This document shows positions 7,782 through 16,395 of a stretch of 64,000 nt of DNA, in pieces. A model generated the notes under the pieces. It was not told the origin of the DNA and searched no databases. It was given only the letters and a program-made list of their open reading frames with translations. This DNA comes from Fulvivirga marina (GTDB lineage Bacteria > Bacteroidota > Bacteroidia > Cytophagales > Cyclobacteriaceae). Location of the stretch: assembly GCF_016775155.1 (NCBI RefSeq), contig NZ_JAEUGD010000014.1, positions 108,915-172,914 on the forward strand, written 5' to 3'. Position numbers and translations under genes: made by a program. Positions within the stretch are counted from its first letter, which is position 1; the number at the start of each line of letters is the position of its first letter.

Positions 7782-8813
7782 ATGGCAAAAACTAAACTCG
7801 AGTATGTATGGCTGGATGGTTATAAGCCCACTCAGTGCTTAAGAAGTAAAACAAAAATAGTTTCTGATTTTGATGGTACCCTTGAAGCATGTCCTATGTG
7901 GTCATTTGATGGTAGCTCTACACAGCAGGCTGAAGGAAATTCATCAGACTGTTTGCTCAAGCCCGTTGCCATTTTTTCTGATCCAGGAAGAAAGAATGCT
8001 TACCTGGTTATGACAGAAGTACTTAATCCTGATAAAACCCCGCATATTAGTAATGGACGAGCTTTGATTGATGACGATGATAATGACTTCTGGTTTGGGT
8101 TCGAGCAGGAATATTTCCTATGGAACCCTGACACAGGTCTGCCCCTGGGATTTCCTACTGGTGGATTTCCTCGTCCGCAAGGTCCTTACTATTGTTCCGT
8201 AGGTGCCGAAAATGCTTATGGAAGGGAGATCGTGGAAGAGCACTTGGATTTATGTTTAGAAGCTGGGATCAATGTCGAAGGTATTAATGCTGAGGTAGCA
8301 ACTGGTCAGTGGGAGTTTCAGATCTTTTCTAAAGGAGCTGCTTCTGCTGGTGATCAAATATGGATAGCCAGGTACCTGCTGGAAAGAACTGCAGAAAAAT
8401 ATGGTTTGGCCATCAATTGGCACCCGAAGCCATTGAAAGGAGACTGGAACGGTTCTGGTATGCATGCTAACTTCTCTAACAGCATATTGCGTGATGCAGG
8501 TTCTAAAGATGTTTATGATATGGTTTGTGAATCATTTGGGCCAAGAGTGAAAGAGCATATCGAAGTGTACGGTGCAGATAATGATCAACGCTTAACCGGA
8601 GCTCATGAAACTCAGTCCATTGATAAATTTAGCTACGGGGTCTCTGACCGAGGAGCTTCTATTAGAATTCCGATCGGTACCGTTGAAAACGGATGGAAAG
8701 GCTGGTTGGAAGACAGGCGTCCAGCTTCTAATGGAGATCCTTATAAAATTGCTGCCCGAATTATAAAAACTGTAAAATCGGCAGAAGTATCCGTTGAAGA
8801 AGCGGTTGCCTAA
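7782..8813 (+). CDS. glnA: Glutamine synthetase, type II (eukaryote-like)
   Basis: This 343-residue enzyme makes glutamine from glutamate, ammonia and ATP. The length and the motif WSFDGSSTQQAEGNSSD (about residues 40-56) identify GSII rather than the ~470-residue GSI or ~730-residue GSIII. GFEQEYFLW provides metal ligands, and GINAEVATGQWEFQ and NGSGMHANFS are active-site segments. GSII lacks the adenylylation loop of GSI. It lies downstream of amt, the porin and the DUF4468-like gene and is followed by a terminator, so imported ammonium is plausibly fixed by this enzyme. Confidence 0.93.
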   Translation: MAKTKLEYVWLDGYKPTQCLRSKTKIVSDFDGTLEACPMWSFDGSSTQQAEGNSSDCLLKPVAIFSDPGRKNAYLVMTEVLNPDKTPHISNGRALIDDDDNDFWFGFEQEYFLWNPDTGLPLGFPTGGFPRPQGPYYCSVGAENAYGREIVEEHLDLCLEAGINVEGINAEVATGQWEFQIFSKGAASAGDQIWIARYLLERTAEKYGLAINWHPKPLKGDWNGSGMHANFSNSILRDAGSKDVYDMVCESFGPRVKEHIEVYGADNDQRLTGAHETQSIDKFSYGVSDRGASIRIPIGTVENGWKGWLEDRRPASNGDPYKIAARIIKTVKSAEVSVEEAVA

Positions 8814-8841
8814 TTTATACTACTTGTGTTGAGGTGTGCCT

Positions 8842-8885
8842 GACACGGGAAGAGAGTGCTTAAGCTTTCTTCCCTGTCTTTTTAA
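8842..8885 (+). terminator. Terminator after glnA
   Basis: GACA-GGGAAGA (8842-8853, one bulged C) pairs with TCTTCCC-TGTC (8868-8878) and is followed by a run of T residues. It overlaps the last codons of the convergent minus-strand gene. Confidence 0.75.
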
Positions 8886-9150
8886 AAATAGCCTCAAATG
8901 CATTTTTTAATTCTTGCCCAGCTTTTTCCAAGCTCTTTTCCGCTTCGTCCCAACTATCTTTATGAGTTTCTTTGAAGCTTTTAAATTCACCTTTTAACGT
9001 TTCTGCATTTCTTTTTAGCTCCTCGATTCTATCAGCATAATCAATTTTAGCTTGATCTTTTGCCACCTTGAGGTCTGCAATAAGCTCATCTATTTTCTTT
9101 CCTATGTCTTTGAGCAAGTGTTCCGCTTTGCCTTGAGATTGATCTTCCAT
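8860..9150 (-). CDS. Small charged coiled-coil protein
   Basis: This 96-residue protein is almost entirely helical, with regular heptad-like spacing and many Lys, Glu and Asp residues, and no signal peptide or membrane segment. It is convergent with glnA and has its own upstream region shared divergently with the next gene. It resembles small stress-associated coiled-coil proteins, but no specific family can be assigned. The sustained coiled-coil pattern and its isolated position support a real gene; function is unknown. Confidence 0.7.
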   Translation of the reverse strand: MEDQSQGKAEHLLKDIGKKIDELIADLKVAKDQAKIDYADRIEELKRNAETLKGEFKSFKETHKDSWDEAEKSLEKAGQELKNAFEAIFKKTGKKA

Positions 9151-9218
9151 TATACCATTTCGTTTATTTATTGTTAATTACGTAGAAATTGAAAGTTAGT
9201 TTATAAACACCATATTAT

Positions 9219-9905
9219 ATGAAACATCATCAGAATCCCATGGAGCATATAGCAGAGCTGTTAGAAACCAAGGCTTGTATTAAGCAAGAGACCTATCGAA
9301 ATTTACAAGAGGTGTTTAAGGCCCTGATGACTGAAGCCGATAATGTGATCAATAAGATTAATAAAAAAATTAAGAAAAAGGATAAGGATGTAACATTGGC
9401 TGTTACGAACATCAGCGATAATGAGTTTCATGTCAAAGTTGCCGGAGACTTGCTTATTTTCTTCATGCACACTAATATTATTATGTTTGATAAGAAACAC
9501 AGTCTGAATAAAAGTAAGTATGTAGCCGATGATCCAATGAGGAAATACCTGGGCCAGATCAATGTATATAATTTTATGGCAGATTCACTAAAATATAACA
9601 GAGTAAACGACCCAGGATATCTTATCTCAAGGCTTTTTGTGAATTGTGAAAATCATTTCCTGATCGAGGGTGATGGACAGCTAAATTATATGTTTGAGGA
9701 TATTTCATCCCAACCTATTACACCTATAGATATTAGTGTTTTTATCCAAATGGTTATTTCTCAAGCCATTGATTCGGACCTGATCACTTCACCCTTTCCC
9801 GCTATCAGAACAATCACATTAAATCAAAAGCATGAAAAGTCCCAGGCTTTGGGGGGGGGATATAAAATAGGTTTTCAAATGTCTTACCAGCAGGATATAG
9901 AGTAA
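9219..9905 (+). CDS. Conserved hypothetical cytosolic protein
   Basis: This 228-residue protein has no signal peptide or transmembrane segment. It has a helical N-terminus with a basic stretch (INKKIKKKDKD, about residues 46-56) and a mixed alpha/beta remainder. I do not recognise a family. It is divergent from the coiled-coil gene 68 bases away. An uninterrupted run of nine G residues at 9851-9859 lies inside the coding sequence about 15 codons before the stop and encodes the Gly-Gly-Gly of ALGGGY. Slippage there would alter only the last residues. Confidence 0.75.
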   Translation: MKHHQNPMEHIAELLETKACIKQETYRNLQEVFKALMTEADNVINKINKKIKKKDKDVTLAVTNISDNEFHVKVAGDLLIFFMHTNIIMFDKKHSLNKSKYVADDPMRKYLGQINVYNFMADSLKYNRVNDPGYLISRLFVNCENHFLIEGDGQLNYMFEDISSQPITPIDISVFIQMVISQAIDSDLITSPFPAIRTITLNQKHEKSQALGGGYKIGFQMSYQQDIE

Positions 9906-10035
9906 TGTAGTGCTTTAATAAGGTTTGTTTAATATAAATAAGCTCATGAGAAAGTCAATTTGTAGTCAAACATAAATTATTTGATAGTCTGTCTCACTTT
10001 ATGTTGTTCTTCCTTCAATCTCAGCGTTAAAGGTT

Positions 10036-10043
10036 TATCTTTG
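10036..10043 (+). promoter_or_regulatory. -7 promoter element of the lipoprotein-cmk unit
   Basis: TATCTTTG matches TAnnTTTG and lies 18 bases before the ATG of the small lipoprotein. No well-spaced -33 TTG was found. Confidence 0.5.
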
Positions 10044-10061
10044 TGATAAAATAATTAATAA

Positions 10062-10190
10062 ATGCAGTTACGAAAGCTATTGATATTGTTGGTTAGTGTG
10101 ATGTTGATTGTAGGGTGTGCTTCATCAAAGAAACGAAACGGCAAAATAAAACCGGGCAAACCTATTCCATGTCCGATGAAGGATTGTTAA
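10062..10190 (+). CDS. Very small lipoprotein (42 residues)
   Basis: The ATG at 10062 opens 42 codons ending TAA at 10190. The product has a basic N-terminus (MQLRK), a hydrophobic stretch and a lipobox LIVGC, so Cys19 is the predicted lipidation site. The mature remainder is only about 24 residues, basic, and ends in the cysteine-containing CPMKDC. A TAnnTTTG element sits 18 bases upstream and cmk starts 6 bases downstream. The clean lipobox and the promoter support a real gene. Function is unknown. Confidence 0.65.
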   Translation: MQLRKLLILLVSVMLIVGCASSKKRNGKIKPGKPIPCPMKDC

Positions 10191-10196
10191 TTGAAC

Positions 10197-10904
10197 ATGA
10201 ATAAAATTGTTATAGCCATAGACGGTTACTCTGCTTGTGGGAAAAGTACAACAGCCAAATCCGTGGCCAATATTCTGGGCTACACTTATATAGATACTGG
10301 CGCTATGTATCGCGCAATAACCCTTTATTTTCACCGAAACCATGTGAGCCTGACGAATAAAAAGGATATCACAAAGGCTCTTGAAAATATAGATATTACC
10401 TTTCAGAAAAGTGCTAAAACAGGCATGTCCGAAACATTCCTGAACGGGCTTAATGTGGAGCAAGAAATTCGGAAAATGTATGTTTCCGAGAATGTTAGTC
10501 AGGTAAGTTGTTTAGTGGAAGTAAGAAATGCCATGGTGGCTCAACAGCGAAAGTTGGGGAAGAAGAAGGGTGTAGTTATGGATGGGCGCGATATAGGTAC
10601 CGTTGTTTTTCCCGATGCCGAGCTAAAGGTTTTTATGGAGGCGGATATTTATGTGCGTGCAGGAAGGCGTCAGGAGGAACTCCTTGAGTGTGGACAGTTG
10701 GTGGATTTGAGTGAAATTATTGAGAATTTAAAGAAGCGTGATCATATTGATAGCACAAGAGAGGAAAGCCCATTACGAAAGGCGGATGATGCCCTCGTAC
10801 TGGACACGACTTTTCTTACGTTGGAAGAGCAAGTAGATGAGGTTATAAATCAGGCTTTAAGTAAAATATTGAACGAAAAAAGGGAATCAGTAGATGCTGA
10901 ATAA
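10197..10904 (+). CDS. cmk: Cytidylate kinase
   Basis: This enzyme phosphorylates CMP and dCMP to the diphosphates in nucleotide recycling. The P-loop GYSACGKSTT is at residues 10-19, and MDGRDIGTVVFPDAELK, the classic CMP-kinase signature, follows in the middle. DHIDSTREESPLRKADDA forms the lid and substrate region. I chose the ATG at 10197 rather than the upstream TTG at 10191, giving 235 residues. It is probably cotranscribed with the small lipoprotein upstream. Confidence 0.95.
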   Translation: MNKIVIAIDGYSACGKSTTAKSVANILGYTYIDTGAMYRAITLYFHRNHVSLTNKKDITKALENIDITFQKSAKTGMSETFLNGLNVEQEIRKMYVSENVSQVSCLVEVRNAMVAQQRKLGKKKGVVMDGRDIGTVVFPDAELKVFMEADIYVRAGRRQEELLECGQLVDLSEIIENLKKRDHIDSTREESPLRKADDALVLDTTFLTLEEQVDEVINQALSKILNEKRESVDAE

Positions 10905-10965
10905 CCACCTTAATAATTATTTGTTTTAAATTATTGTCTTAGATTTTAATTGTAGGAAAAATTGT

Positions 10966-10973
10966 TAATTTTG
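10966..10973 (+). promoter_or_regulatory. -7 promoter element of the nqr operon
   Basis: TAATTTTG matches TAnnTTTG, 40 bases before the nqrA ATG. A correctly spaced -33 TTG is not obvious. Confidence 0.45.
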
Positions 10974-11013
10974 CCTCGATTTTAATGATAAGATTTGAAT
11001 CTTAAAGTAACGC

Positions 11014-12378
11014 ATGTCTAAATTCATCAAGCTAAAAAAAGGGTTTGATATCAACCTGGCGGGCAAGGCTGAGAAGAAGATCGTAGAAGTTGAGCAACCA
11101 GAAACTTTCGCGTATAAGCCTTCAAGTTTTCACGGTATTTTAAGGCCGAAGTTAAAAGTGAAAGAGGGAGACACTGTAAAAGCAGGTACCCCTATACTTT
11201 TTGACAAAAAAAATGACAAGGTTCTTCATGTTGCACCGGTTAGCGGTGAGATTGTAGAAATCAGAAGAGGTGAAAAAAGAAAGATCCTCGAAGTAGTCAT
11301 TTTGGCTGACAAAAGCATCGAATATGAAACATTCGATAAGTATACCGTATCAGATATCAATGGTTTATCCAGGGAAAACATTGTTGACCAAATGCTTGGT
11401 AGCGGTGTTTGGCCTAATCTAGTTCAGAGACCGTATGGTGTTATTGCGGACCCTTCCGAAACACCTAAGGCTATTTTCATTTCTGCTTTCGATACTCATC
11501 CTTTGGCTCCTGATTACAGCCTGATCTTTAAAGGTCAGGATCAGTATTTTCAGGCTGGTATTGATATATTGAAAAAGCTAACCCCCGGGGCTGTTCATGT
11601 AAACGTGAACGGTGATGCTGAAGTGTCTCCAATGTTTGCTCACGCAAAGAATATAGAACTGAATAAGTTTTCAGGTCCTCATCCTGTGGGTAACGTTGGT
11701 GTTCAGATTCATCACCTTGACCCTATTAATAAAGGTGATGTCGTGTGGACTGTAAACCCTTACGGCGTTATTCAGATCGGTAAGCTTTTCCTAGAGGGGA
11801 AATATGACGCGTCCAGGGTTATCGCTGTTGCCGGATCTGAGGTTAAGAACCCACAGTATTATAAAACTTTTACCGGAGCATCAATCAAGAGATTTGTTGA
11901 AGGTAACCTTTCCAACGATCATGTGAGATTTGTTTCAGGTAATGCCTTAACAGGTAGTAAAATAGCAGCAGATGGACATTTAGGTTTCCATGATAGTTTG
12001 CTAACTGTACTGCCTGAAGGAGATCAATATGAGCTTTTCGGATGGATCAAGCCTACTACTCAAAAGCTGAGTTTCCAAAGGGCATTTGGTCTTTTATCAT
12101 TCTTGTTCCCTAAAAAAGAGTATGCATTGGATACCAATGTAAAAGGGGAGCCCCGTGCATTTGTACAAACAGGGGTATTTGAGAAAGTAACACCTATGGA
12201 TGTATTGCCAACATATCTGCTCAAGGCTATTCTTGCAGAAGATTTTGATGATATGGAAGCATTGGGAATATATGAGATTATTGAGGAAGACCTTGCACTA
12301 TGTGAGTTCGTGGATGTATCCAAGCACGATGTACAGGATATAGTTCGTGAAGGCCTGAACTTAATGCGATATAGTTAA
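11014..12378 (+). CDS. nqrA: Na+-translocating NADH:quinone reductase subunit A
   Basis: This 454-residue peripheral cytosolic subunit of Na+-NQR is implicated in quinone interaction. The N-terminus (LKKGFDINLAGKAEKKI) is the typical NqrA opening, followed by a barrel-sandwich domain related to RnfC (LKVKEGDTVKAGTPILFD) and the family segment GPHPVGNVGVQIHHLDPI. It lacks transmembrane helices, as expected. It is the first gene of the nqrABCDE run, with nqrB 25 bases downstream. Confidence 0.97.
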   Translation: MSKFIKLKKGFDINLAGKAEKKIVEVEQPETFAYKPSSFHGILRPKLKVKEGDTVKAGTPILFDKKNDKVLHVAPVSGEIVEIRRGEKRKILEVVILADKSIEYETFDKYTVSDINGLSRENIVDQMLGSGVWPNLVQRPYGVIADPSETPKAIFISAFDTHPLAPDYSLIFKGQDQYFQAGIDILKKLTPGAVHVNVNGDAEVSPMFAHAKNIELNKFSGPHPVGNVGVQIHHLDPINKGDVVWTVNPYGVIQIGKLFLEGKYDASRVIAVAGSEVKNPQYYKTFTGASIKRFVEGNLSNDHVRFVSGNALTGSKIAADGHLGFHDSLLTVLPEGDQYELFGWIKPTTQKLSFQRAFGLLSFLFPKKEYALDTNVKGEPRAFVQTGVFEKVTPMDVLPTYLLKAILAEDFDDMEALGIYEIIEEDLALCEFVDVSKHDVQDIVREGLNLMRYS

Positions 12379-12403
12379 TTCATAAAGATATAAGAGCGAT
12401 AAA

Positions 12404-13609
12404 ATGAAGTTTTTAAGAGAAGCACTTGATAAAGTAAAACCTCACTTCGAAAAAGGCGGAAAGTGGGAGAAGTTTTACTATATATATGAGGCTCATGATA
12501 CGTTGTTGTTTGCTCCTAACCACACTACAAATTCGAAAGGTGTGCAGATTAGGGATGCAATGGATATGAAGCGTTTGATGATGACGGTTATCATAGCAAT
12601 GATCCCTTGTTTGTTATTTGGTATATATAATGTCGGATATCAGCATTTCATGGCTATAGGGCAACCTGAGGCAGGCTTTGGAGATATGGTTTTAGTCGGT
12701 TTAATTCAGGTCGTTCCTATTCTGGTAGTTTCTTATGCTGTTGGACTGGGTACCGAATTTGCCTTTTCAGTGATTAGACAACACCCTATCAATGAAGGGT
12801 TCCTTGTAACTGGTATGCTTATTCCTTTAGTTATGCCTCCGGATATCCCACTTTGGCAGGTCGCACTGGCTACAATCTTTGCGGTAATTATTGCCAAAGA
12901 AGCATTTGGAGGAACAGGTATGAATATTCTTAACGTGGCATTGACTGCAAGGGCGTTCTTGTACTTTGCTTACCCAAGCCAGATTTCAGGTGATGTTTGG
13001 ACTTATATCGGTGAAGCTAATAAAGCCGTGCAAGGCTTTACAGGAGCTACTCCTTTAGCATTGGGTGCAGAGACCGTTGAAAGCGGTAAAAATGTTGTGG
13101 CATCTCTAAGTGCTTATGGCAGCGGGTGGAGCGATGGAATATATGAATTCTCTAATATGTTCTTTGGCTTTATGCCAGGATCAATAGGAGAGACTTCAGC
13201 CCTGATGTGTCTTATAGGTGCATTCATACTTATATTTACAGGTGTAGGAAGTTGGAAGGTTATGATCAGTGTAGTAGCCGGTGCTTTTGGTATGGGATTA
13301 TTACTCAATGGTCTTGCCGTGAATGAATTTATGGCTATGCCTGCTCATTATCACCTTGTAATTGGAGGTTTGGCTTTTGGTACAGTTTACATGGCGACAG
13401 ACCCTGTTACGGCTTCTCAAACGGAAACGGGAAAATGGATATATGGTTTGATGATCGGTATGCTGACTGTTGTTATCAGGGTCTTTAACCCGGCATATCC
13501 AGAAGGAATTATGCTTGCAATACTGTTTATGAACGTATTTGCACCACTCATTGATCACTATGTAGTAATAGCTAATAAGAAAAGGAGGTTACAACGTGCG
13601 ACAGTCTAA
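12404..13609 (+). CDS. nqrB: Na+-translocating NADH:quinone reductase subunit B
   Basis: This 401-residue integral membrane subunit is the main Na+-conducting, quinone-reducing part of the complex. The covalent FMN attachment motif is present as TGAT, with Thr216 as the predicted FMN-bearing residue. Multiple hydrophobic helices and the MATDPVTASQT segment match NqrB/RnfD. The gene overlaps the start of nqrC by 14 bases. Confidence 0.97.
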   Translation: MKFLREALDKVKPHFEKGGKWEKFYYIYEAHDTLLFAPNHTTNSKGVQIRDAMDMKRLMMTVIIAMIPCLLFGIYNVGYQHFMAIGQPEAGFGDMVLVGLIQVVPILVVSYAVGLGTEFAFSVIRQHPINEGFLVTGMLIPLVMPPDIPLWQVALATIFAVIIAKEAFGGTGMNILNVALTARAFLYFAYPSQISGDVWTYIGEANKAVQGFTGATPLALGAETVESGKNVVASLSAYGSGWSDGIYEFSNMFFGFMPGSIGETSALMCLIGAFILIFTGVGSWKVMISVVAGAFGMGLLLNGLAVNEFMAMPAHYHLVIGGLAFGTVYMATDPVTASQTETGKWIYGLMIGMLTVVIRVFNPAYPEGIMLAILFMNVFAPLIDHYVVIANKKRRLQRATV

Positions 13610-14357
13610 CGGATATATTATATTATTTACAGCAATTATGACCGTTATAGTGGGAGGATTGCTGTCCTTGGCTTCACAAGGTCTGGCGCCAGCCCAGAAG
13701 AGATCAATTGAGCTGGATACCAAAAGCTCTATTCTGTCTTCAGTAATGGACAGAAAAGAGCTGAAAAAAATGAAACCTAAAGAAGTACTTGAAATGTACG
13801 ATAAGAGAATATCTTCTTTAGTAGTTGATATCAACGGTGATATAGTTGAAAAGAATGAGAAGGGAGAGCCAATTGTAGCAGAGGAGGTGAGTATTCTGAA
13901 AAACTATAAGAAAAATCCGGAAGAAAGACTTTATCCCGTATTTAAATATATGAGTGCGGAGAATCCTGATAAAGTTGAATCATATATATTGCCTCTTTAC
14001 GGAGCAGGTCTATGGGATAAAATCTGGGGATATGTGGCATTGAACAAGGAGCTGACCACGATTGTTGGTGTGGCGTATGACCACAAACAGGAAACACCAG
14101 GCTTGGGAGCCAGGATTGGAACACCTGAAATCCAAGGTAGATACGTTGGGAAAGAGATTTATGATGAGCAGGGAAATCTTGTTTCAGTTACTATGGTGAA
14201 AGGAGAAGGAAATACAGGGCTGGATTCACACCATGTAGATGGAATGTCAGGAGCTACATTGACAGGTAAAGGTGTTAATGTGATGCTGAAGAATTACCTG
14301 AATTATTATCAATCTTATTTTAAGAAAGTTAAATCTGGCTCAGTAGCTGCGCTTTAA
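13596..14357 (+). CDS. nqrC: Na+-translocating NADH:quinone reductase subunit C
   Basis: This 253-residue subunit has one N-terminal transmembrane helix (about residues 6-26) and a periplasmic FMN-binding domain. The covalent FMN site is SGAT near the C-terminus, with Thr221 as the predicted ester-linked residue. The start is GTG at 13596, inside nqrB, preceded by AAAGGAGGT at 13581-13589. That is an unusually strong Shine-Dalgarno sequence for a phylum that seldom uses one, and it probably secures internal initiation at the overlap. Confidence 0.96.
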   Translation: MRQSNGYIILFTAIMTVIVGGLLSLASQGLAPAQKRSIELDTKSSILSSVMDRKELKKMKPKEVLEMYDKRISSLVVDINGDIVEKNEKGEPIVAEEVSILKNYKKNPEERLYPVFKYMSAENPDKVESYILPLYGAGLWDKIWGYVALNKELTTIVGVAYDHKQETPGLGARIGTPEIQGRYVGKEIYDEQGNLVSVTMVKGEGNTGLDSHHVDGMSGATLTGKGVNVMLKNYLNYYQSYFKKVKSGSVAAL

Positions 14358-14396
14358 GTAGTGGCGATCGGCATTTAGAACAGATACTATAATATT

Positions 14397-15074
14397 ATGA
14401 GTACTGAAACTTTAGAGCAAAAGAATGAAGAAGTCGTTCAGAAACCAGCTGAAGGCCTTCTGTCTAAAAGACGTAAAAGATTAATATCAGATCCGCTGAA
14501 TGAGGATAACCCAATTACTGTGCAGGTACTTGGTATTTGTTCTGCACTAGCGGTAACGGTGAAAATGGAACCTACGCTGATTATGTCAATCGCAGTGGTT
14601 TTTGTAATTGTTTTCTCCAATCTTATAATCTCACTACTTAGAAACCTTATTCCTAATAGGGTAAGGATCATTGTACAGCTAGCAGTTATTGCGACCCTGG
14701 TGACCTTGGTTAGTGAAGTGCTTAAAGCGTATAACTATGAGATGTACAAGATATTGGGTGCATTTGTAGGTTTGATCATTACCAACTGTATAGTAATGGG
14801 TAGGCTTGAGGCATTTGCTATGGGTAATAAGCCTTACGATTCAGTACTTGATGGATTAGGTAGTGGCTTTGGATATGCCTGGATTATTTTAACTGTCGCT
14901 TTCTTTAGGGAACTGTTTGGTTCCGGGTCTATATTTGACTTTAAGATATTCGAAGCTGTAGGTATTAGTAATTTTCCTACCAACGGATTGATGGTTGACT
15001 CAATCGGTGCATTTATGGTATTAGGAATATTAATCTGGGTACAGAGATCTAAGACAGGTTACGTAGAACACTAA
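14397..15074 (+). CDS. nqrD: Na+-translocating NADH:quinone reductase subunit D
   Basis: This 225-residue integral membrane protein is one of the two homologous six-helix subunits (NqrD/NqrE, related to RnfE/RnfA) that form the core of the Na+ and electron path. Its NqrD character is shown by [28 protein letters not shown]. The conserved Cys in TNCIVMGR matches a position thought to hold an intramembrane iron centre with NqrE. An unusual polar extension of about 30 residues precedes the first helix. Confidence 0.96.
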   Translation: MSTETLEQKNEEVVQKPAEGLLSKRRKRLISDPLNEDNPITVQVLGICSALAVTVKMEPTLIMSIAVVFVIVFSNLIISLLRNLIPNRVRIIVQLAVIATLVTLVSEVLKAYNYEMYKILGAFVGLIITNCIVMGRLEAFAMGNKPYDSVLDGLGSGFGYAWIILTVAFFRELFGSGSIFDFKIFEAVGISNFPTNGLMVDSIGAFMVLGILIWVQRSKTGYVEH

Positions 15075-15087
15075 AAAATATTTAGAA

Positions 15088-15699
15088 ATGGAATTAGTAA
15101 GCTTAGGAATAAAATCAATCTTTATTGAGAACATGATCTTTGCCTATTTCTTGGGCATGTGTTCTTTCCTTGCAGTTTCTAAAAAAGTGTCTACAGCGGT
15201 GGGCCTTGGAGCTGCAGTTATATTTGTGTTAACTATTACTGTACCTGTAAACTGGTTACTTCAGGAATATGTACTGAAGGAAGGAGCATTAACGTGGCTG
15301 GGTGCCGGTTTTGGAGAAGTAAACCTTGAGTTTCTTCAATTTATCATGTTTATCGCGATTATCGCCGCGATGGTTCAGTTGGTAGAGATGATCATTGAAA
15401 AATTCTCTCCATCACTTTACGGTTCTTTAGGGATATTCTTGCCTTTGATTGCTGTGAACTGTGCCATTCTGGGGTCTTCGTTATTCATGATTCAAAGAGA
15501 CTATAAGCTCTCAGAGGCTACAGTGTTTGGTTTTGGGTCGGGTATTGGCTGGATGCTGGCTATCGTTGCACTGGCTGCTATCAGAGAGAAATTGAAGTAC
15601 TCAAATGTACCTGCCGGATTAAAGGGTTTAGGAATCACTATGTTGATCACTGGATTAATGGGTATTGCTTTTAAATCTTTTATCGGTATTGCTCTTTAA
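15088..15699 (+). CDS. nqrE: Na+-translocating NADH:quinone reductase subunit E
   Basis: This 203-residue six-helix membrane subunit pairs with NqrD. The NqrE/RnfA pattern is clear: [23 protein letters not shown] at the start, where the Cys lies in the half-helix motif, and [15 protein letters not shown] later with the second conserved Cys. It starts 13 bases after nqrD. It is followed by a strong terminator, not by nqrF, which encodes the NADH-oxidising FAD/2Fe-2S subunit in the usual six-gene operon. Confidence 0.96.
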   Translation: MELVSLGIKSIFIENMIFAYFLGMCSFLAVSKKVSTAVGLGAAVIFVLTITVPVNWLLQEYVLKEGALTWLGAGFGEVNLEFLQFIMFIAIIAAMVQLVEMIIEKFSPSLYGSLGIFLPLIAVNCAILGSSLFMIQRDYKLSEATVFGFGSGIGWMLAIVALAAIREKLKYSNVPAGLKGLGITMLITGLMGIAFKSFIGIAL

Positions 15700-15725
15700 G
15701 AATAATTAAGACAATAATTATAGTT

Positions 15726-15759
15726 AAAAGGGTTTCTACATGTTGGAAACCCTTTTTTT
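15726..15759 (+). terminator. Terminator closing nqrABCDE
   Basis: AAAAGGGTTTC (15726-15736) pairs with GAAACCCTTTT (15746-15756) across a 9-base loop and is followed by T residues. It ends the nqr transcript after nqrE. Confidence 0.9.
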
Positions 15760-15778
15760 ATGCAAACGGATACAAACC

Positions 15779-16366
15779 ATGAGTAAGTTTACTTTTAATC
15801 GATTTATCAGCTATTTCTTTAGAGGATTGCTGTTCGTGGTTCCTTTGGCGCTGACCATTTATATTATATATCAAACTCTGGAGTGGCTCGATGGACTAAT
15901 ACCCGTTAATATACCAGGCTTGGGGCTTATTATAATTATTGTGAACATAACTTTTTTAGGTTATTTGGCATCGTTTTTCATTACCAGACCTTTTTTTGAT
16001 CAACTTGAAAAGTATCTTGTTAAAATACCTTTGGTAAATATAATTTATACATCTGTTAAGGACTTAATTGGAGCGTTTGTAGGAGAGCAAAAGAGGTTTA
16101 ATGTGCCTGTTACGGTTGCAATGACAGAGGATAAGTCTGTGCTTAAAGTGGGTTTTGTTACCAGAAATGATTTAGCTGAAATAGATTTGCCAGGATATAT
16201 GTCGGTTTACCTGCCCCATTCATATAATTTCTCAGGCAACCATTTTTTGGTAAAGAAAAGTAATGTAAAGCCCCTACATATGAACGGGACTAATGCTATG
16301 AAGTTTGTTGTATCCGGGGGTGTATCAGGCCTGGAAGAAGAAAAGAAAAGGGATGCTAATTCATAG
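15779..16366 (+). CDS. DUF502 family membrane protein
   Basis: This ~195-residue inner-membrane protein has two hydrophobic helices near the N-terminus (FRGLLFVVPLALTIYIIYQ and the following LGLIIIIVNITFLGYLASF region) and the DUF502 core: LVKIPLVNIIYTSVKDLIGAF and a later VYLPHS loop. The function of the family is unknown. An upstream in-frame ATG at 15740 lies inside the nqr terminator hairpin, so the ATG at 15779 is preferred. The stop codon falls in the loop side of the downstream terminator. Confidence 0.85.
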   Translation: MSKFTFNRFISYFFRGLLFVVPLALTIYIIYQTLEWLDGLIPVNIPGLGLIIIIVNITFLGYLASFFITRPFFDQLEKYLVKIPLVNIIYTSVKDLIGAFVGEQKRFNVPVTVAMTEDKSVLKVGFVTRNDLAEIDLPGYMSVYLPHSYNFSGNHFLVKKSNVKPLHMNGTNAMKFVVSGGVSGLEEEKKRDANS

Positions 16367-16380
16367 CGTCCCTTCTTTTT
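16348..16380 (+). terminator. Terminator overlapping the DUF502 stop codon
   Basis: AAGGGATGCTA (16348-16358) pairs with TAGCGTCCCTT (16364-16374), with one mismatch, around a 5-base loop and before a T-run. The TAG stop codon is part of the stem. Confidence 0.75.
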
Positions 16381-16395
16381 AGTCAGAGGAAAAAC

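Noticed and set aside
15740..15778. Upstream ATG extending the DUF502 gene
   Set aside because: It lies within the nqr terminator hairpin and T-run; the ATG at 15779 gives the normal N-terminus.
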